A stretch of 64,000 nucleotides of DNA from Gordonia sp. ABSL11-1 (GTDB taxonomy: Bacteria > Actinomycetota > Actinomycetes > Mycobacteriales > Mycobacteriaceae), in NCBI RefSeq assembly GCF_030315685.1, contig NZ_JASXSI010000001.1, forward strand, positions 1 through 64,000, read 5' to 3'. A program made the position numbers and the translations under genes. The notes under the pieces were generated by a model that saw only the letters and a program-made list of their open reading frames with translations, searched no databases and was not told the origin of the DNA. Positions 27,531-36,858 of the stretch are shown in pieces (position 1 is the first letter of the stretch; the number at the start of each line of letters is the position of its first letter).

Positions 27531-28774
27531 CCGAGACGATGACCATCGAGGACGCACTGGCAGCAGCGCGCGCCGGCGACGGCATCGACCTGCCCGCGGC
27601 GCGCGCACTGTTGGCGGCCTCCGGCGACGATCTCGTCGAGGTGCAGCGCATCGCCGCCGAGATGCGTGACGCCGGCCTAGACGAGGTGGGCAGGTCAGGT
27701 CAGATCACCTACTCGCGCAAAGTGTTCGTCCCGCTCACGAGGCTCTGCCGGGACCGCTGTCACTACTGCACCTTCGTGACGATCCCCGGCAAGCTCGCCC
27801 GCGCCGGACACGGGATGTACCTCGATCTCGACGAGGTGGTCGACCTCGCCCGCAACGGCGCCCAGCTCGGGTGCAAGGAGGCGCTGTTCACGCTCGGCGA
27901 CCGCCCGGAGGACCGCTGGCCGCAGGCGGGCGAGTGGCTGGCCGCCCGCGGGTACAGCTCGACCCTGGACTACGTGCGTGCCGCCGCGGTCGCGGTCCTC
28001 GAGGAGACCGGCCTGCTGCCGCACCTCAACCCGGGCGTCATGAGTGCCGAGGAGATGCGACGGCTGCGCCCGGTGGCTCCGTCGATGGGCATGATGCTCG
28101 AGACCACCTCGCGCCGGTTGTTCACCGAGAAGGGACAGCCGCATTACGGAAGCCCCGACAAAGACCCCATCGTCCGACTGCAGGTGCTCGACGACGCCGG
28201 GGCCGAACGCATCCCGTTCACCACCGGCATCCTGGTGGGGATCGGTGAATCACTCACCGAGCGTGCCGAATCCCTGCTGGCCATCGCCGACGCACACCGC
28301 ACCCACGGGCACATCCAGGAAGTGATCGTGCAGAACTTCCGCGCCAAACCGGACACGGCGATGCGCGGTACCCCGGATGCCGAGATGTCGGAGTTCCTGG
28401 CCGCCGTCGCGGTGGCACGGATCGTGCTCGGTCCGCGGATGCGCGTGCAGGCACCGCCGAACCTGGTGTCGGGTGAGGAGTGTGCGGCACTGATCGCGTC
28501 CGGGATCGACGACTGGGGCGGTGTCTCGCCGCTGACCCCCGACCACGTGAATCCGGAACGGCCGTGGCCCAATCTCGACGTCCTCGCCGAGATCACCGCC
28601 GCCTCGGGTCACACGCTGACCGAGCGGATCACAGCGCAGCCGCCGTATGTGCTCGCGGGCGAGGACTGGATCGATCCGTCACTGGCCGAGCACGTGGGGG
28701 CCGTGTCGGATCCGTCGACCGGCCTGGCCGCCGACGTCATCCCGCACGGTCGGCCCTGGCCCGCGGTCGCCTGA
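27527..28774 (+). CDS. cofG: CofG, FO synthase subunit 1 (radical SAM), stand-alone
   Basis: A 415-residue radical-SAM enzyme matching the N-terminal half of FbiC. The cluster motif [10 protein letters not shown] (CX3CX2C) is intact, preceded by [13 protein letters not shown], and followed by [68 protein letters not shown] and [18 protein letters not shown]. With CofH it makes the deazaflavin FO, the chromophore of F420. The ATG at 27527 is behind a GGAGGT site. The protein ends exactly where the CofG half of fused FbiC ends. It therefore needs a CofH partner: the only one here, upstream, lacks the cluster. Confidence 0.93.
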   Translation: MTETMTIEDALAAARAGDGIDLPAARALLAASGDDLVEVQRIAAEMRDAGLDEVGRSGQITYSRKVFVPLTRLCRDRCHYCTFVTIPGKLARAGHGMYLDLDEVVDLARNGAQLGCKEALFTLGDRPEDRWPQAGEWLAARGYSSTLDYVRAAAVAVLEETGLLPHLNPGVMSAEEMRRLRPVAPSMGMMLETTSRRLFTEKGQPHYGSPDKDPIVRLQVLDDAGAERIPFTTGILVGIGESLTERAESLLAIADAHRTHGHIQEVIVQNFRAKPDTAMRGTPDAEMSEFLAAVAVARIVLGPRMRVQAPPNLVSGEECAALIASGIDDWGGVSPLTPDHVNPERPWPNLDVLAEITAASGHTLTERITAQPPYVLAGEDWIDPSLAEHVGAVSDPSTGLAADVIPHGRPWPAVA

Positions 28775-28784
28775 GGGTGCAGCG

Positions 28785-29153
28785 CTACAGCGCGCGCAGT
28801 GCCTCGTATCCGCCGACGACGTCGGTCGCCCGGTGCAGGCCGAGCTGCTGCAGTGCGGCCGCCGCGAGGCTCGATGTGTATCCCTGCGAGCACAGGATGA
28901 TCCAGCGGACATCGTGATCGACGGCCTCGGGGACGTGGGCCTCGCTGGCCGGATCGCAACGCCACTCGAGGACATTGCGTTCGATGACCAAGGCGCCCTC
29001 CGCCTCACCCTCGACCGCACGCTGTGCGGCGGGCCGGATGTCGACGAGGACGCCGCCCGCGGTGAGCTCGTCGGCGACCTCACGGGCCTCGAGCCGGTGC
29101 AGTCGCTCGCGTGCCTCGAGCAGGAGGTCGTCGATCGTGGGCATCCAGGTCAC
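28785..29153 (-). CDS. Rhodanese-like sulfurtransferase
   Basis: A 122-residue single-domain rhodanese. The substrate loop is ILCSQGYTSS with the catalytic cysteine at about residue 87, and the CDC25-like start GGVLVDIRPAAQR is present. The GTG at 29153 overlaps the cysteine dioxygenase stop by four bases (GTGA), so the two are coupled. Together they suggest handling of sulfur from cysteine breakdown: cysteine sulfinate on one side and persulfide or sulfane sulfur on the other (inferred). Confidence 0.88.
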   Translation of the reverse strand: MTWMPTIDDLLLEARERLHRLEAREVADELTAGGVLVDIRPAAQRAVEGEAEGALVIERNVLEWRCDPASEAHVPEAVDHDVRWIILCSQGYTSSLAAAALQQLGLHRATDVVGGYEALRAL

Positions 29154-29728
29154 TCCGGTTCGTCGGTCAGTTCGGTGCGTGTCCGGCGCAATCTACCGTG
29201 ATCGGTCACGTCGTAGAAGGACATCGCGGTCAGCGGGGGAGAGTAGGCGTGCACACTGAGCGTGGGCGTGTGGGTGGTGTCGGCCGCCCTGGCGTCGGCG
29301 CCGACCGGAGACAGATCGTGGCGCTGCACATCGTGCACCCAGCCGAGGGGAAACGCGGCCTGATCGCCGGCATCGAGGACGCGCAGCGCCAGGTCCTTGC
29401 CGGTCCACCGGTACTCCCGCAACGAGCCCGACAGCACGGTGAGCGCGCCCAGAGAGCCCGCGTGATCGTGCAGCTCCGTCGACCGGTCCGGGGTCCAGCT
29501 GATCAGCCACAGATCGAGGTCGTCGTTCGCCTCGAGACGTGTCGCCCACCGCTCGACCGGGTCCCAGCGACCCGGCAGCAGGTGATCATAGGTGCCGTCG
29601 AGGACGTCGGCGACGCCCTGATCGGTGATGCGCAGCAGATCGGCCGGGCGCAGTCGGGTCGGGAGATGCCCGAAGCGGACATGGGCGGGTTCGAACCGGG
29701 AGTCGGTGCGGCGCAGAGAGGTGGTCAT
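29150..29728 (-). CDS. Cysteine dioxygenase type I family protein
   Basis: A 192-residue cupin. The iron-binding pattern is LHDHAGSLGALTVLSGSLRE (two histidines at about residues 87 and 89) with the third histidine in PLGWVHDVQR (about residue 135). These are the conserved elements of bacterial thiol dioxygenases that oxidise cysteine to cysteine sulfinate. The ATG is preceded by CGGAGATC. It is the first gene of a two-gene operon with the rhodanese. Other thiols such as 3-mercaptopropionate are possible substrates. Confidence 0.85.
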   Translation of the reverse strand: MTTSLRRTDSRFEPAHVRFGHLPTRLRPADLLRITDQGVADVLDGTYDHLLPGRWDPVERWATRLEANDDLDLWLISWTPDRSTELHDHAGSLGALTVLSGSLREYRWTGKDLALRVLDAGDQAAFPLGWVHDVQRHDLSPVGADARAADTTHTPTLSVHAYSPPLTAMSFYDVTDHGRLRRTRTELTDEPE

Positions 29729-30117
29729 GGGATCTCCGAGTCGTGAGGGTGGGGACGGGTGTCAGGGCCTGGGACCCGGACACATCTCGCCCGACCATCC
29801 GTCGACTCGTTGGCGCTCGGTCACGCGGTCCACTTTCGCGCGGGCGCCGTGCGATGTCGAGGATTGGACGCGCGCTGATCGCAACGCTCGACCCGGTGTG
29901 ATCCGCGTTACCCCCACGACTTCCCGAGGGGGAGGATTCGGTCAGCGACGACCACGACCGATAGTCTGGTCTGCGGACACGTGTGTGCGAACGACCCGAC
30001 GAGCGGGGGCGCCGCCCGGTCCGCGATCAGGCGCGTCCAGCCCACGCGCCGTCCCGGCGACGACCCCGCGACAGCGATCGTCTCCGGCCCGCGAGTTTTG
30101 CAGCGAAGGAGAGTGTG
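29729..30117. promoter_or_regulatory. Divergent non-coding region between cysteine dioxygenase and fdxC
   Basis: This 389-base stretch holds no gene. A TAGTCT -10-like hexamer is at 29962-29967, about 150 bases before fdxC, with no good -35. A GAAGGAGA ribosome site precedes fdxC. On the minus strand only the ribosome site of the dioxygenase is clear. No riboswitch was recognised. Confidence 0.4.
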
Positions 30118-30444
30118 GTGACCTACATCATCGCGGAGCCTTGTGTCGATGTCCTGGACAAGGCCTGCGTCGAGGAATGCCCGGTGGACTGCATCTACGA
30201 GGGCGGACGGATGCTCTACATCCAGCCCGACGAGTGCGTCGACTGCGGTGCCTGTGAGCCGGTGTGCCCGGTCGAGGCGATCTTCTACGAGGATGATGTG
30301 CCCGACGACTGGGAACCGTACGTCAGCGCGAACGCCGACTTCTTCGACGACCTCGGTTCCCCGGGCGGCGCGAGCAAGGTGGGCAAGACGGATGCCGATC
30401 CCGCCTTCATCAAGGGTCTGCCGCCCATGAACGACGAGGAATGA
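30118..30444 (+). CDS. fdxC: Seven-iron ferredoxin FdxC
   Basis: A 108-residue electron carrier. It has CVDVLDKACVEECPVDC (ligands for the 3Fe-4S and 4Fe-4S clusters, CX7CX3CP) and CVDCGACEPVCPVEA (CX2CX2CX3CP). An acidic C-terminus ends in MNDEE. The GTG at 30118 is six bases after GGAGAG. Size and motifs fit the mycobacterial FdxC/FdxA type; it is just before dapC as in M. tuberculosis. It could supply electrons to radical-SAM enzymes or cytochromes P450. Confidence 0.95.
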   Translation: MTYIIAEPCVDVLDKACVEECPVDCIYEGGRMLYIQPDECVDCGACEPVCPVEAIFYEDDVPDDWEPYVSANADFFDDLGSPGGASKVGKTDADPAFIKGLPPMNDEE

Positions 30445-30453
30445 CCTGACCCC

Positions 30454-31575
30454 GTGAGCACGTCCGGATTCGCGACACGGCGACGCGTCAGCGGGCTCCT
30501 GCCCGACTTCCCGTGGGACACCATCGGTGATGCGCGGGCCCGCGCGAACTCCCATCCGGGCGGCATCGTCGACCTCTCGGTCGGTACCCCGGTCGATCCC
30601 GTCGACCCGGTGATCCGCGACGCCCTGGCCGCATCGTCGGAGTTCCCCGGGTACCCGACGACGGTCGGCACGACGGAGTTGCGGACCGCGGCCGTCTCCG
30701 CACTGGCCCGCAGGTACGGCGTGACCGCCCTCGACGCGTCCGCAATCCTGCCGGTGATCGGCACGAAGGAGGCCATCGCCGGGATCGTGTCGACACTCGG
30801 CATCGGGGCCGGCGAGACCGTGGTGATCCCCGAGATCGCTTATCCGACCTATGAAGTCGGCGCCATCCTGGCCGGGGCGTCACCGGTACGCGCCGATTCG
30901 ACGGTGCAGTTGGGTCCGAGCGCGCCCGCGTTGATGTTCCTGAACTCGCCGTCGAATCCCACGGGCAAGGTCCTCGGGATCGATCATCTCCGCAAAGTGA
31001 TCGGGTGGGCGCGCGAGCGCGGCACCGTCGTCGTCTCCGACGAGTGCTACCTCGGGCTCGCCTGGGACTCCGAAGCGTTCTCGATACTCGATCCCCGCGT
31101 CAGCGACGGCGACCACACGGGGCTGATCGCCGTGCACTCGCTGTCCAAGGTGTCGAATCTGGCGTCGTACCGGGCCGGTTTCCTCGCCGGCGATCGCGAC
31201 CTCATCGCCGAGCTGCTGGCGGTCCGCAAACATTCCGGGATGATCGTCCCGTTCCCCATCCAGGGGGCGATGGTCGCCGCCCTCGACGATGACGCCCACG
31301 CCGATGCCCAGGCCGAGCGCTACCGTGCCCGGCGTGCGGTCCTCCTCGCCGCGGTCACCGCGGCCGGATTCCGCGTCGACGACTCCGAGGCAGGGCTCTA
31401 CCTCTGGGCGACCCGTGACGAGGACAGCCGCTCGACGCTCGATTGGCTGGCCGACCGTGGCATCCTCGCGGCGCCCGGGGACTTCTACGGTCCGCGCGGC
31501 GTCCGGCACGTGCGGATGGCACTGACCGCCACGGACGAGCGGATCGCCACCGCCGCTGCGCGCCTGGGCGGGTGA
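30454..31575 (+). CDS. dapC: N-succinyldiaminopimelate aminotransferase DapC
   Basis: A 373-residue class I/II PLP aminotransferase. The N-terminal FPWDTIGDARARANSHPGGIVDLSVGTPVDPV, the NSPSNPTGKV segment, VSDECYLGL, and the PLP lysine in HSLSKVSNLASYRAGF are all seen. It converts N-succinyl-2-amino-6-ketopimelate to N-succinyl-LL-diaminopimelate in lysine and peptidoglycan synthesis. It follows fdxC by nine bases and faces dapD. Confidence 0.93.
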   Translation: MSTSGFATRRRVSGLLPDFPWDTIGDARARANSHPGGIVDLSVGTPVDPVDPVIRDALAASSEFPGYPTTVGTTELRTAAVSALARRYGVTALDASAILPVIGTKEAIAGIVSTLGIGAGETVVIPEIAYPTYEVGAILAGASPVRADSTVQLGPSAPALMFLNSPSNPTGKVLGIDHLRKVIGWARERGTVVVSDECYLGLAWDSEAFSILDPRVSDGDHTGLIAVHSLSKVSNLASYRAGFLAGDRDLIAELLAVRKHSGMIVPFPIQGAMVAALDDDAHADAQAERYRARRAVLLAAVTAAGFRVDDSEAGLYLWATRDEDSRSTLDWLADRGILAAPGDFYGPRGVRHVRMALTATDERIATAAARLGG

Positions 31576-31617
31576 CCCCGTACGGGCGCGAAGGCCCGGC
31601 CGGGTTCCTGCCCGATC

Positions 31618-32586
31618 TCAGTTGTGCTTGTGCAGGGCCTCGTTCAGTGCGATGCCGTCGCCCTTCCACGGGACGACCTCGACCGCGCCGGTGAGACTGT
31701 TGCGACGGAAGAGCAGATTCGACTGACCGGCGAGGTCACGTGCCTTCACCGATGAACCGTCCGGACCGGTGACCTTGGTGCCGGCGGTCACATACAGACC
31801 GGCCTCGACGACACAGTCGTCGCCGAGTGGGATGCCGCACCCGGAGTTCGCGCCGAGCAGACAGCGTTTGCCGAGCGAGATGATCTCCTTGCCGCCACCG
31901 GACAGCGTGCCCATCGTGGAGGCGCCGCCGCCGATGTCGGAGCCGTCGCCGACGACGACACCTGCCGAGATCCGGCCCTCGACCATCGACGACCCCAATG
32001 TGCCGGCGTTGTAGTTGACGAATCCCTCGTGCATGACGGTCGTGCCCGGAGCGAGGTGGGCACCGAGGCGGACCCGGTCGGCGTCACCGATCCGGACGCC
32101 GCCCGGCAGGACGTAATCCACCATGCGCGGGAACTTGTCGATGCTGTACACGGTCACCGGACCCCGGGCGCGCAGGCGGGCGCGGGTCGTCTCGAATCCG
32201 TCGATCGGGCACGGGCCGTGATTGGTCCAGACCACGTTGGTGAGCAGTCCGAAGATCCCCTCGAGGTTCGTCCCGTGCGGCGCGACGAGTCGGTGGGAGA
32301 GCAGATGCAGGCGGAGGTACACATCGTAGGCGTCCTCGGGTGCCTCCGAGAGGTCCGAGATCGAGGTGCGGATGGCGACCGTCTTCACCCCGCGGGCAGC
32401 GTCGGCGCCGACGAGATCGCGCAGTGAGCTGGGCACATCGTCGCCGTCGAGGGTCACCGTCTCCGTCCGGGCGGGACTGTCGAGTTCGAGTTCCGGGAAC
32501 CACACGTCGAGAACCACTCCGGGATCGGCCGACCCCCCGTTGGTCACCGTGGCAATTCCGGTTGCGTAAGCGCCATTCGTCGTCAC
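31618..32586 (-). CDS. dapD: Tetrahydrodipicolinate N-succinyltransferase DapD
   Basis: A 322-residue left-handed beta-helix acyltransferase of the actinobacterial DapD type. Hexapeptide repeats run through [21 protein letters not shown] to [22 protein letters not shown], and the acceptor site lies near [21 protein letters not shown]. It makes N-succinyl-2-amino-6-oxopimelate from succinyl-CoA. The GTG at 32586 has TAGGCT eight bases upstream (leaderless). dapC and dapD converge. Confidence 0.94.
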   Translation of the reverse strand: MTTNGAYATGIATVTNGGSADPGVVLDVWFPELELDSPARTETVTLDGDDVPSSLRDLVGADAARGVKTVAIRTSISDLSEAPEDAYDVYLRLHLLSHRLVAPHGTNLEGIFGLLTNVVWTNHGPCPIDGFETTRARLRARGPVTVYSIDKFPRMVDYVLPGGVRIGDADRVRLGAHLAPGTTVMHEGFVNYNAGTLGSSMVEGRISAGVVVGDGSDIGGGASTMGTLSGGGKEIISLGKRCLLGANSGCGIPLGDDCVVEAGLYVTAGTKVTGPDGSSVKARDLAGQSNLLFRRNSLTGAVEVVPWKGDGIALNEALHKHN

Positions 32587-32625
32587 GGGAGCACAGCCTA
32601 CCGGGATGGGGGAATACTCGAGTTC

Positions 32626-33312
32626 GTGACCATCTCCAGCCGAACGCGGGCCGAGACCGGTACCGTCTGGCGTGCGCGACGCGCGGCGGGGGTGTCGACG
32701 ATCCTGCCCGACGGCTGCATGGACCTCATCTGGAACGGACGCGAGGTGCTCGTCGCCGGACCCGACACGGCCCCGTACCGACATCGCTCCCAGCGGCCGG
32801 AGACGCTGGTCGGCCTGCGACTCCCGCCCGGCACGGTGCCCCTCGTCCTCGGCGTCCCGGCCGAAGTCCTGCGTGACCGGCGGGTGACCCTCGACGACGT
32901 CTGGACGCCGGAACGGGCGCGGCGCTGGGGTGATCGCCTGGCCGAGGCGGACGATCCGGCAGTCGTCCTGCGCGAGCTGGCGAGCACTCGGACGTGGGAG
33001 GCGCCGACGTGGTTGGCGCCTGCCGCGGCCGCACTCGGTGCGGGTCACCGGATCGACGAGTGCGCCGACCGCCTGAGCATGACGCCCCGCACCCTGCACC
33101 GGCAGTCGTCACGCTATTTCGGTTACGGTCCGAAGGTCTTGCAGCGCATCCTGCGGATGCGTGCCGCCCTCGACGGCCTGGCGGCGGGCGGCGATCCCGC
33201 GGGGGTCGCCTCTGGCCACGGATACGCCGATCAGTCGCATCTCCATCGCGAGGTGGTGTCGCTGACCGGACGCACACCGGCATCCTTCCGCTCGCCGTCG
33301 GGCACTCGCTGA
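32626..33312 (+). CDS. AraC-family transcriptional regulator
   Basis: A 228-residue regulator. The N-terminal domain ([16 protein letters not shown]...[11 protein letters not shown]...GLRLPPG) is the DUF6597-type domain. The C-terminal AraC DNA-binding domain has two helix-turn-helix units, [35 protein letters not shown] and [31 protein letters not shown]. It is divergent from dapD with 39 bases between starts, so it may autoregulate. Its target is unknown. Confidence 0.85.
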   Translation: MTISSRTRAETGTVWRARRAAGVSTILPDGCMDLIWNGREVLVAGPDTAPYRHRSQRPETLVGLRLPPGTVPLVLGVPAEVLRDRRVTLDDVWTPERARRWGDRLAEADDPAVVLRELASTRTWEAPTWLAPAAAALGAGHRIDECADRLSMTPRTLHRQSSRYFGYGPKVLQRILRMRAALDGLAAGGDPAGVASGHGYADQSHLHREVVSLTGRTPASFRSPSGTR

Positions 33313-33319
33313 CGCCGGA

Positions 33320-33772
33320 TCAACCCAGCGCGCAATAGAAGTCGACCGGGTTGTCGTCGGGATCGAGGATGACCGCGTACCGCTGGCCCCACACCGCGTC
33401 GAACGGCTCGCGATGTGATCGGTATCCGGCCGCGACGAGCGTGGCGTGCTGGGCGTCGACGGCCTCGGGAGTCGCGCATTCGAACGCGAGCGCCATCCGG
33501 TGACCGCCGCCGGGTGCCGTCCAGTCCGGGGTGAACGATGCGACGATCTCCCGGGTGTCGAACAGGATCCGCAGGCCTCCGACGGTCGCTTCCGCGTGCG
33601 GTGCCTCCTGCGCTCCGTCGGCGAATCCGAGGCCGCACCGGCGGTAGAACGCGATCGTCTCGGCCATGTCCCGTACAACGATCGACAGCGCGTTCAGGAC
33701 GGGACCCACGGTGTCGCCGGAGGCACCGCCCCCGGTGGCGTCAGTGCTGGTGTCAGAGGTGTCTGAACTCAT
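33320..33772 (-). CDS. VOC superfamily (glyoxalase/bleomycin-resistance fold) protein
   Basis: A 150-residue protein. After a threonine/serine-rich leader, the two beta-alpha-beta modules are VGPVLNALSIVVRDMAETIAFYRRCGLGF and HRMALAFECATPEAVDAQHATLVAAGY, ending in WGQRYAVILDPDDNPVDFY. Metal-binding residues are only partly recognisable. The role is unknown. It is next to the remnant of a second VOC gene on the other strand. Confidence 0.82.
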   Translation of the reverse strand: MSSDTSDTSTDATGGGASGDTVGPVLNALSIVVRDMAETIAFYRRCGLGFADGAQEAPHAEATVGGLRILFDTREIVASFTPDWTAPGGGHRMALAFECATPEAVDAQHATLVAAGYRSHREPFDAVWGQRYAVILDPDDNPVDFYCALG

Positions 33773-33797
33773 ACCTCGACGCTAATGCCGGCCGGCT

Positions 33798-34159
33798 GTG
33801 ACGTCTTGGACGTTTCGGACATCGAGGCACCGCCGCGATCACGGTGAGGTCCTGGGTCGGGGTCCCGCCGATGGAGCAGGCGCCGGCGCCGCCCGCGGTA
33901 CCGTGAACGGGTCGTCGATCCTGTTCCCGAGGCAGATCTCGGCGTACACCCGACCGACCACGATCGGCCTCCGTCCGGAACCGCCGACATCTCGTTCTGT
34001 TGCGACCGTCTCGAGGAGACCGTCGCGGAGCTGACCGTGCGTGGCGTCGAGTTCACCCGTCCCGTGGAGGACCACGGGTATGGCATGGTGACCTGCTTCG
34101 CGGTGCCGGGCGGTTTCGAGGTCCAGCTCTATCAGCCCGCGACCGCACGGACTGATCGG
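33798..34159 (+). pseudogene. Decayed VOC-family gene with a frameshift
   Basis: Two frames carry parts of one VOC protein. Frame 1 reads ...HGEVLG...VNGSSILFPRQISAYTRPTTIGLRP, then loses homology near 33975. In another frame the next part continues as GTADISFCCDRLEETVAELTVRGVEF and [25 protein letters not shown], the usual end of such proteins. No single frame covers both and no proper start is present. The N-terminal part is also poorly preserved. I read this as a pseudogene. Confidence 0.6.
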
Positions 34160-34256
34160 CGGCATCCCCCCGCCGGCACGCGCCACCCGATGGTCAGGTC
34201 GCGGGTGTCGGAGCACATCTCCGGGATCACCGACCGGCGCGGGTTACCGTGTGACG

Positions 34257-35360
34257 GTGACGACGCCACCGCTGGACCTGCACGCCGATCCCGTCGAGCT
34301 GACGGCCGCACTGGTCGACATCGAGAGCGAATCCCGTGACGAGACGGTGATCGCCGACGCGGTGGAGAGTGCGTTGCGTTCCCAGGCAAGCGGATTCGAG
34401 ATCGTTCGCCACGGAAACCGCGTCCTCGCGCGCACCGATCGGGGACTCGGCAGCCGGGTGATCCTCGCCGGCCACCTCGACACGGTGCCCGTCGCGGGCA
34501 ATCTGCCGCACCGGCGTACCACCGACGACGGCGAGGGTGATGTGCTGCACGGTTGCGGCACGGTCGACATGAAATCGGGTGACGCGGTCTTCCTGCATCT
34601 CGCCGCCACGATGGCCCGGCCGGCCCACGATCTGACGTTGATCTTCTACGACTGCGAGGAGATCGCCGCGAAGTACAACGGACTCGGTGTCATCGAACGC
34701 GAACTGCCCGAGTGGCTGCACGGGGATGTCGCCGTCCTCGGCGAACCGACCGCCGGTCTGATCGAGGCCGGGTGCCAGGGAACGATGCGCGTGCGTCTGT
34801 CGACCCGCGGGGTCCGCGCCCATTCGGCGCGATCGTGGATGGGGGACAACGCGATTCACAAACTCGGAGATGTCCTCACGACCTTGGCCGCCTACGTCCC
34901 GCGGACGGTCGACATCGACGGGTGTGAGTATCGCGAAGGGCTGTCGGCGGTGGGGATCGACGGCGGGGTCGCCGGCAACGTCGTCCCCGATGCCGCCCAC
35001 GTCGACGTCAACTTCCGATTCGCGCCCGACCGCAGCGTCGAGCAGGCCACCGACCATGTCCGCCAGGTGTTCGCCGCGCAGCTCGCCGACGACGGCCTCG
35101 ACTTCACGGTCACCGACGCGGCGCCCGGAGCTCTTCCGGGACTGTCGAATCCGGCCGCGGCCGCCTTGGTGACCGCGGCCGACGGACAGTTCCGCGCGAA
35201 GTACGGGTGGACGGATGTCTCCCGCTTCTCCGCGCTCGGAGTGCCCGCGGTCAACCTCGGGCCGGGTGACCCGAACCTGGCCCATCGTGTCGACGAACGG
35301 GTCCCGGTGGCCCAGATCGGTCAGGTCGCCGACCTGCTGCGTGCGTTCCTGTCCGGATAG
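34257..35360 (+). CDS. dapE: Succinyl-diaminopimelate desuccinylase DapE
   Basis: A 367-residue M20-family zinc peptidase that releases succinate from N-succinyl-LL-diaminopimelate. Zinc ligands are in [20 protein letters not shown], and [12 protein letters not shown]; the dimer domain has [21 protein letters not shown]. There are GTG codons at 34251 and 34257. A TACCGT -10 box ends at 34250, directly touching the first and six bases from the second, so a leaderless message would begin at 34257; that start is chosen. Confidence 0.92.
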   Translation: MTTPPLDLHADPVELTAALVDIESESRDETVIADAVESALRSQASGFEIVRHGNRVLARTDRGLGSRVILAGHLDTVPVAGNLPHRRTTDDGEGDVLHGCGTVDMKSGDAVFLHLAATMARPAHDLTLIFYDCEEIAAKYNGLGVIERELPEWLHGDVAVLGEPTAGLIEAGCQGTMRVRLSTRGVRAHSARSWMGDNAIHKLGDVLTTLAAYVPRTVDIDGCEYREGLSAVGIDGGVAGNVVPDAAHVDVNFRFAPDRSVEQATDHVRQVFAAQLADDGLDFTVTDAAPGALPGLSNPAAAALVTAADGQFRAKYGWTDVSRFSALGVPAVNLGPGDPNLAHRVDERVPVAQIGQVADLLRAFLSG

Positions 35361-35377
35361 CCGTTAGCGTGATGGCC

Positions 35378-36244
35378 ATGTCATCCGCGACCTCCGACGA
35401 CGAACCCGGCCGCCACCTCGCCGGCGATACCCCCGCGACCGATCCGTCCGGCGCCGTGCGTGACGACGATCCGTCCGCCGGATCAGACCTCGAGACCTGC
35501 TACGTCGGTCCGGTCCGCGTGCGTCGCGAGGCCGGGGAGGCGAGCCAGACGACCGACCGTCGGCTGCTGGAGTGGGTCGATCCGCGCGATCAAGATCTGC
35601 GCGCGGAACGCACGATGCGGGATTCGTGGCGCGTGTTGCGGATTCAGTCGGAGTTCGTCGCGGGATTCGACGCGATGAGCGAGGTCGCCGAGGCGGTCAC
35701 CGTGTTCGGCTCGGCCCGCCTTGTTCCGGGTAGCGCCGACTACGACCTCTCGGTGCGCCTCGGACGGGCGCTGGGCGAGGCCGGGTACGCGGTGATCACC
35801 GGCGGTGGGCCGGGGGCGATGGAGGCCGCCAACCGCGGGGCGTGGGACGCCGGCGCGCAGTCCATCGGTCTGAACATCGAGCTGCCGTTCGAGCAACACC
35901 TCAACGAGTGGGTCGACGTCGGCATGCACTTCCGATACTTCTTCGTCCGCAAGACCATGTTCGTGAAGTACGCGCAGGCGTTCGTCTGTCTGCCGGGCGG
36001 CTTCGGCACGCTCGACGAGATGTTCGAGGCGCTCACGCTGGTGCAGACCAAGAAGGTGGTCCGCTTTCCGATCGTGCTGATCGGGCGGGATCACTGGGCC
36101 GGACTGCTCGGCTGGATGCGCGACGTGCTGATGACAAAGGGGATGATCTCGCCTGACGACCTCGATCTGATCCACGTCGTCGACGAGCCGTCCGAGGCCG
36201 TCGACATCATCGCTGCGGCGGCCGCGGGACGTGGTGGTCGATGA
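35378..36244 (+). CDS. LOG-family protein (TIGR00730), long form
   Basis: A 288-residue lysine-decarboxylase-like (LOG) protein. An acidic N-terminus of about 80 residues precedes the Rossmann domain: VTVFGSARLVPGSADYDLS, ITGGGPGAMEAANRGAW (GGGxGxM) and CLPGGFGTLDEMFEALTLVQ (PGGxGTxxE). LOG enzymes release cytokinin bases from their ribotides; the bacterial role is often unclear. ATG 35378 is chosen because TAGCGT ends seven bases before it. It overlaps the next LOG gene by four bases. Confidence 0.88.
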   Translation: MSSATSDDEPGRHLAGDTPATDPSGAVRDDDPSAGSDLETCYVGPVRVRREAGEASQTTDRRLLEWVDPRDQDLRAERTMRDSWRVLRIQSEFVAGFDAMSEVAEAVTVFGSARLVPGSADYDLSVRLGRALGEAGYAVITGGGPGAMEAANRGAWDAGAQSIGLNIELPFEQHLNEWVDVGMHFRYFFVRKTMFVKYAQAFVCLPGGFGTLDEMFEALTLVQTKKVVRFPIVLIGRDHWAGLLGWMRDVLMTKGMISPDDLDLIHVVDEPSEAVDIIAAAAAGRGGR

Positions 36245-36777
36245 GCGCGATCTGCATCTACTGCGCATCCGGTCCGGTGGATCGGCGCTTCCTCGACCTG
36301 GCCGCGCAACTCGGCACCGGACTCGCCGAGAACGGTCACACGGTGGTCTCCGGTGGCGGCAACGTGTCCATGATGGGTGCGCTCGCCGAATCCGCGCGCG
36401 CCGCCGGTGGACCGACGGTCGGGATCATCCCCCGCGCACTGATGGAACGTGAGGTCGCAGATCTCGGCGCCGACGAGTTGGTCGTCACGGAGACGATGCG
36501 CGAACGGAAACGGCAGATGGACGAACGCGCCGACGGGTTCATCACCCTCCCCGGGGGGATCGGGACACTCGAGGAGCTGTTCGAGACCTGGACGGCCGGT
36601 TACCTGGGCATGCATGACAAACCGGTCGTCCTTCTCGACCCATTCGGTTTCTACGAACCGCTGCTGCGATGGCTGGACGAGCTCCGCGGTCAGGGTTTCG
36701 TCGCGCAACGTGCCCTCGACAGGCTGCGTGTGGCGGATTCGGTGCCTCTGGCCATCGAGCTTGCTACTGCTCGGTAA
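36241..36777 (+). CDS. LOG-family protein, short form
   Basis: A 178-residue LOG protein: ICIYCASGPVDRRFLDLA, VSGGGNVSMMGALAESA, and the PGGIGTLEELFETWT motif with catalytic glutamates. This length is the classical phosphoribohydrolase (cytokinin nucleoside 5'-monophosphate) form. Its M. tuberculosis counterpart before fadD6 (Rv1205) has that activity. ATG overlaps the preceding gene by four bases (ATGA), so two different LOG proteins are made in tandem. Confidence 0.88.
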   Translation: MSAICIYCASGPVDRRFLDLAAQLGTGLAENGHTVVSGGGNVSMMGALAESARAAGGPTVGIIPRALMEREVADLGADELVVTETMRERKRQMDERADGFITLPGGIGTLEELFETWTAGYLGMHDKPVVLLDPFGFYEPLLRWLDELRGQGFVAQRALDRLRVADSVPLAIELATAR

Positions 36778-36858
36778 GGTGGGGGCGCACAGTGCGCCAA
36801 CGCGCGTTGTCAGACGGGTCTTGAGCAGCGGAAGCACGAAGGAAGCGGAGTAGATCTG

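Noticed and set aside
29688..29697. GGTTCGAACC, like a tRNA T-loop
   Set aside because: It is within the cysteine dioxygenase coding sequence and no acceptor or anticodon stem surrounds it.
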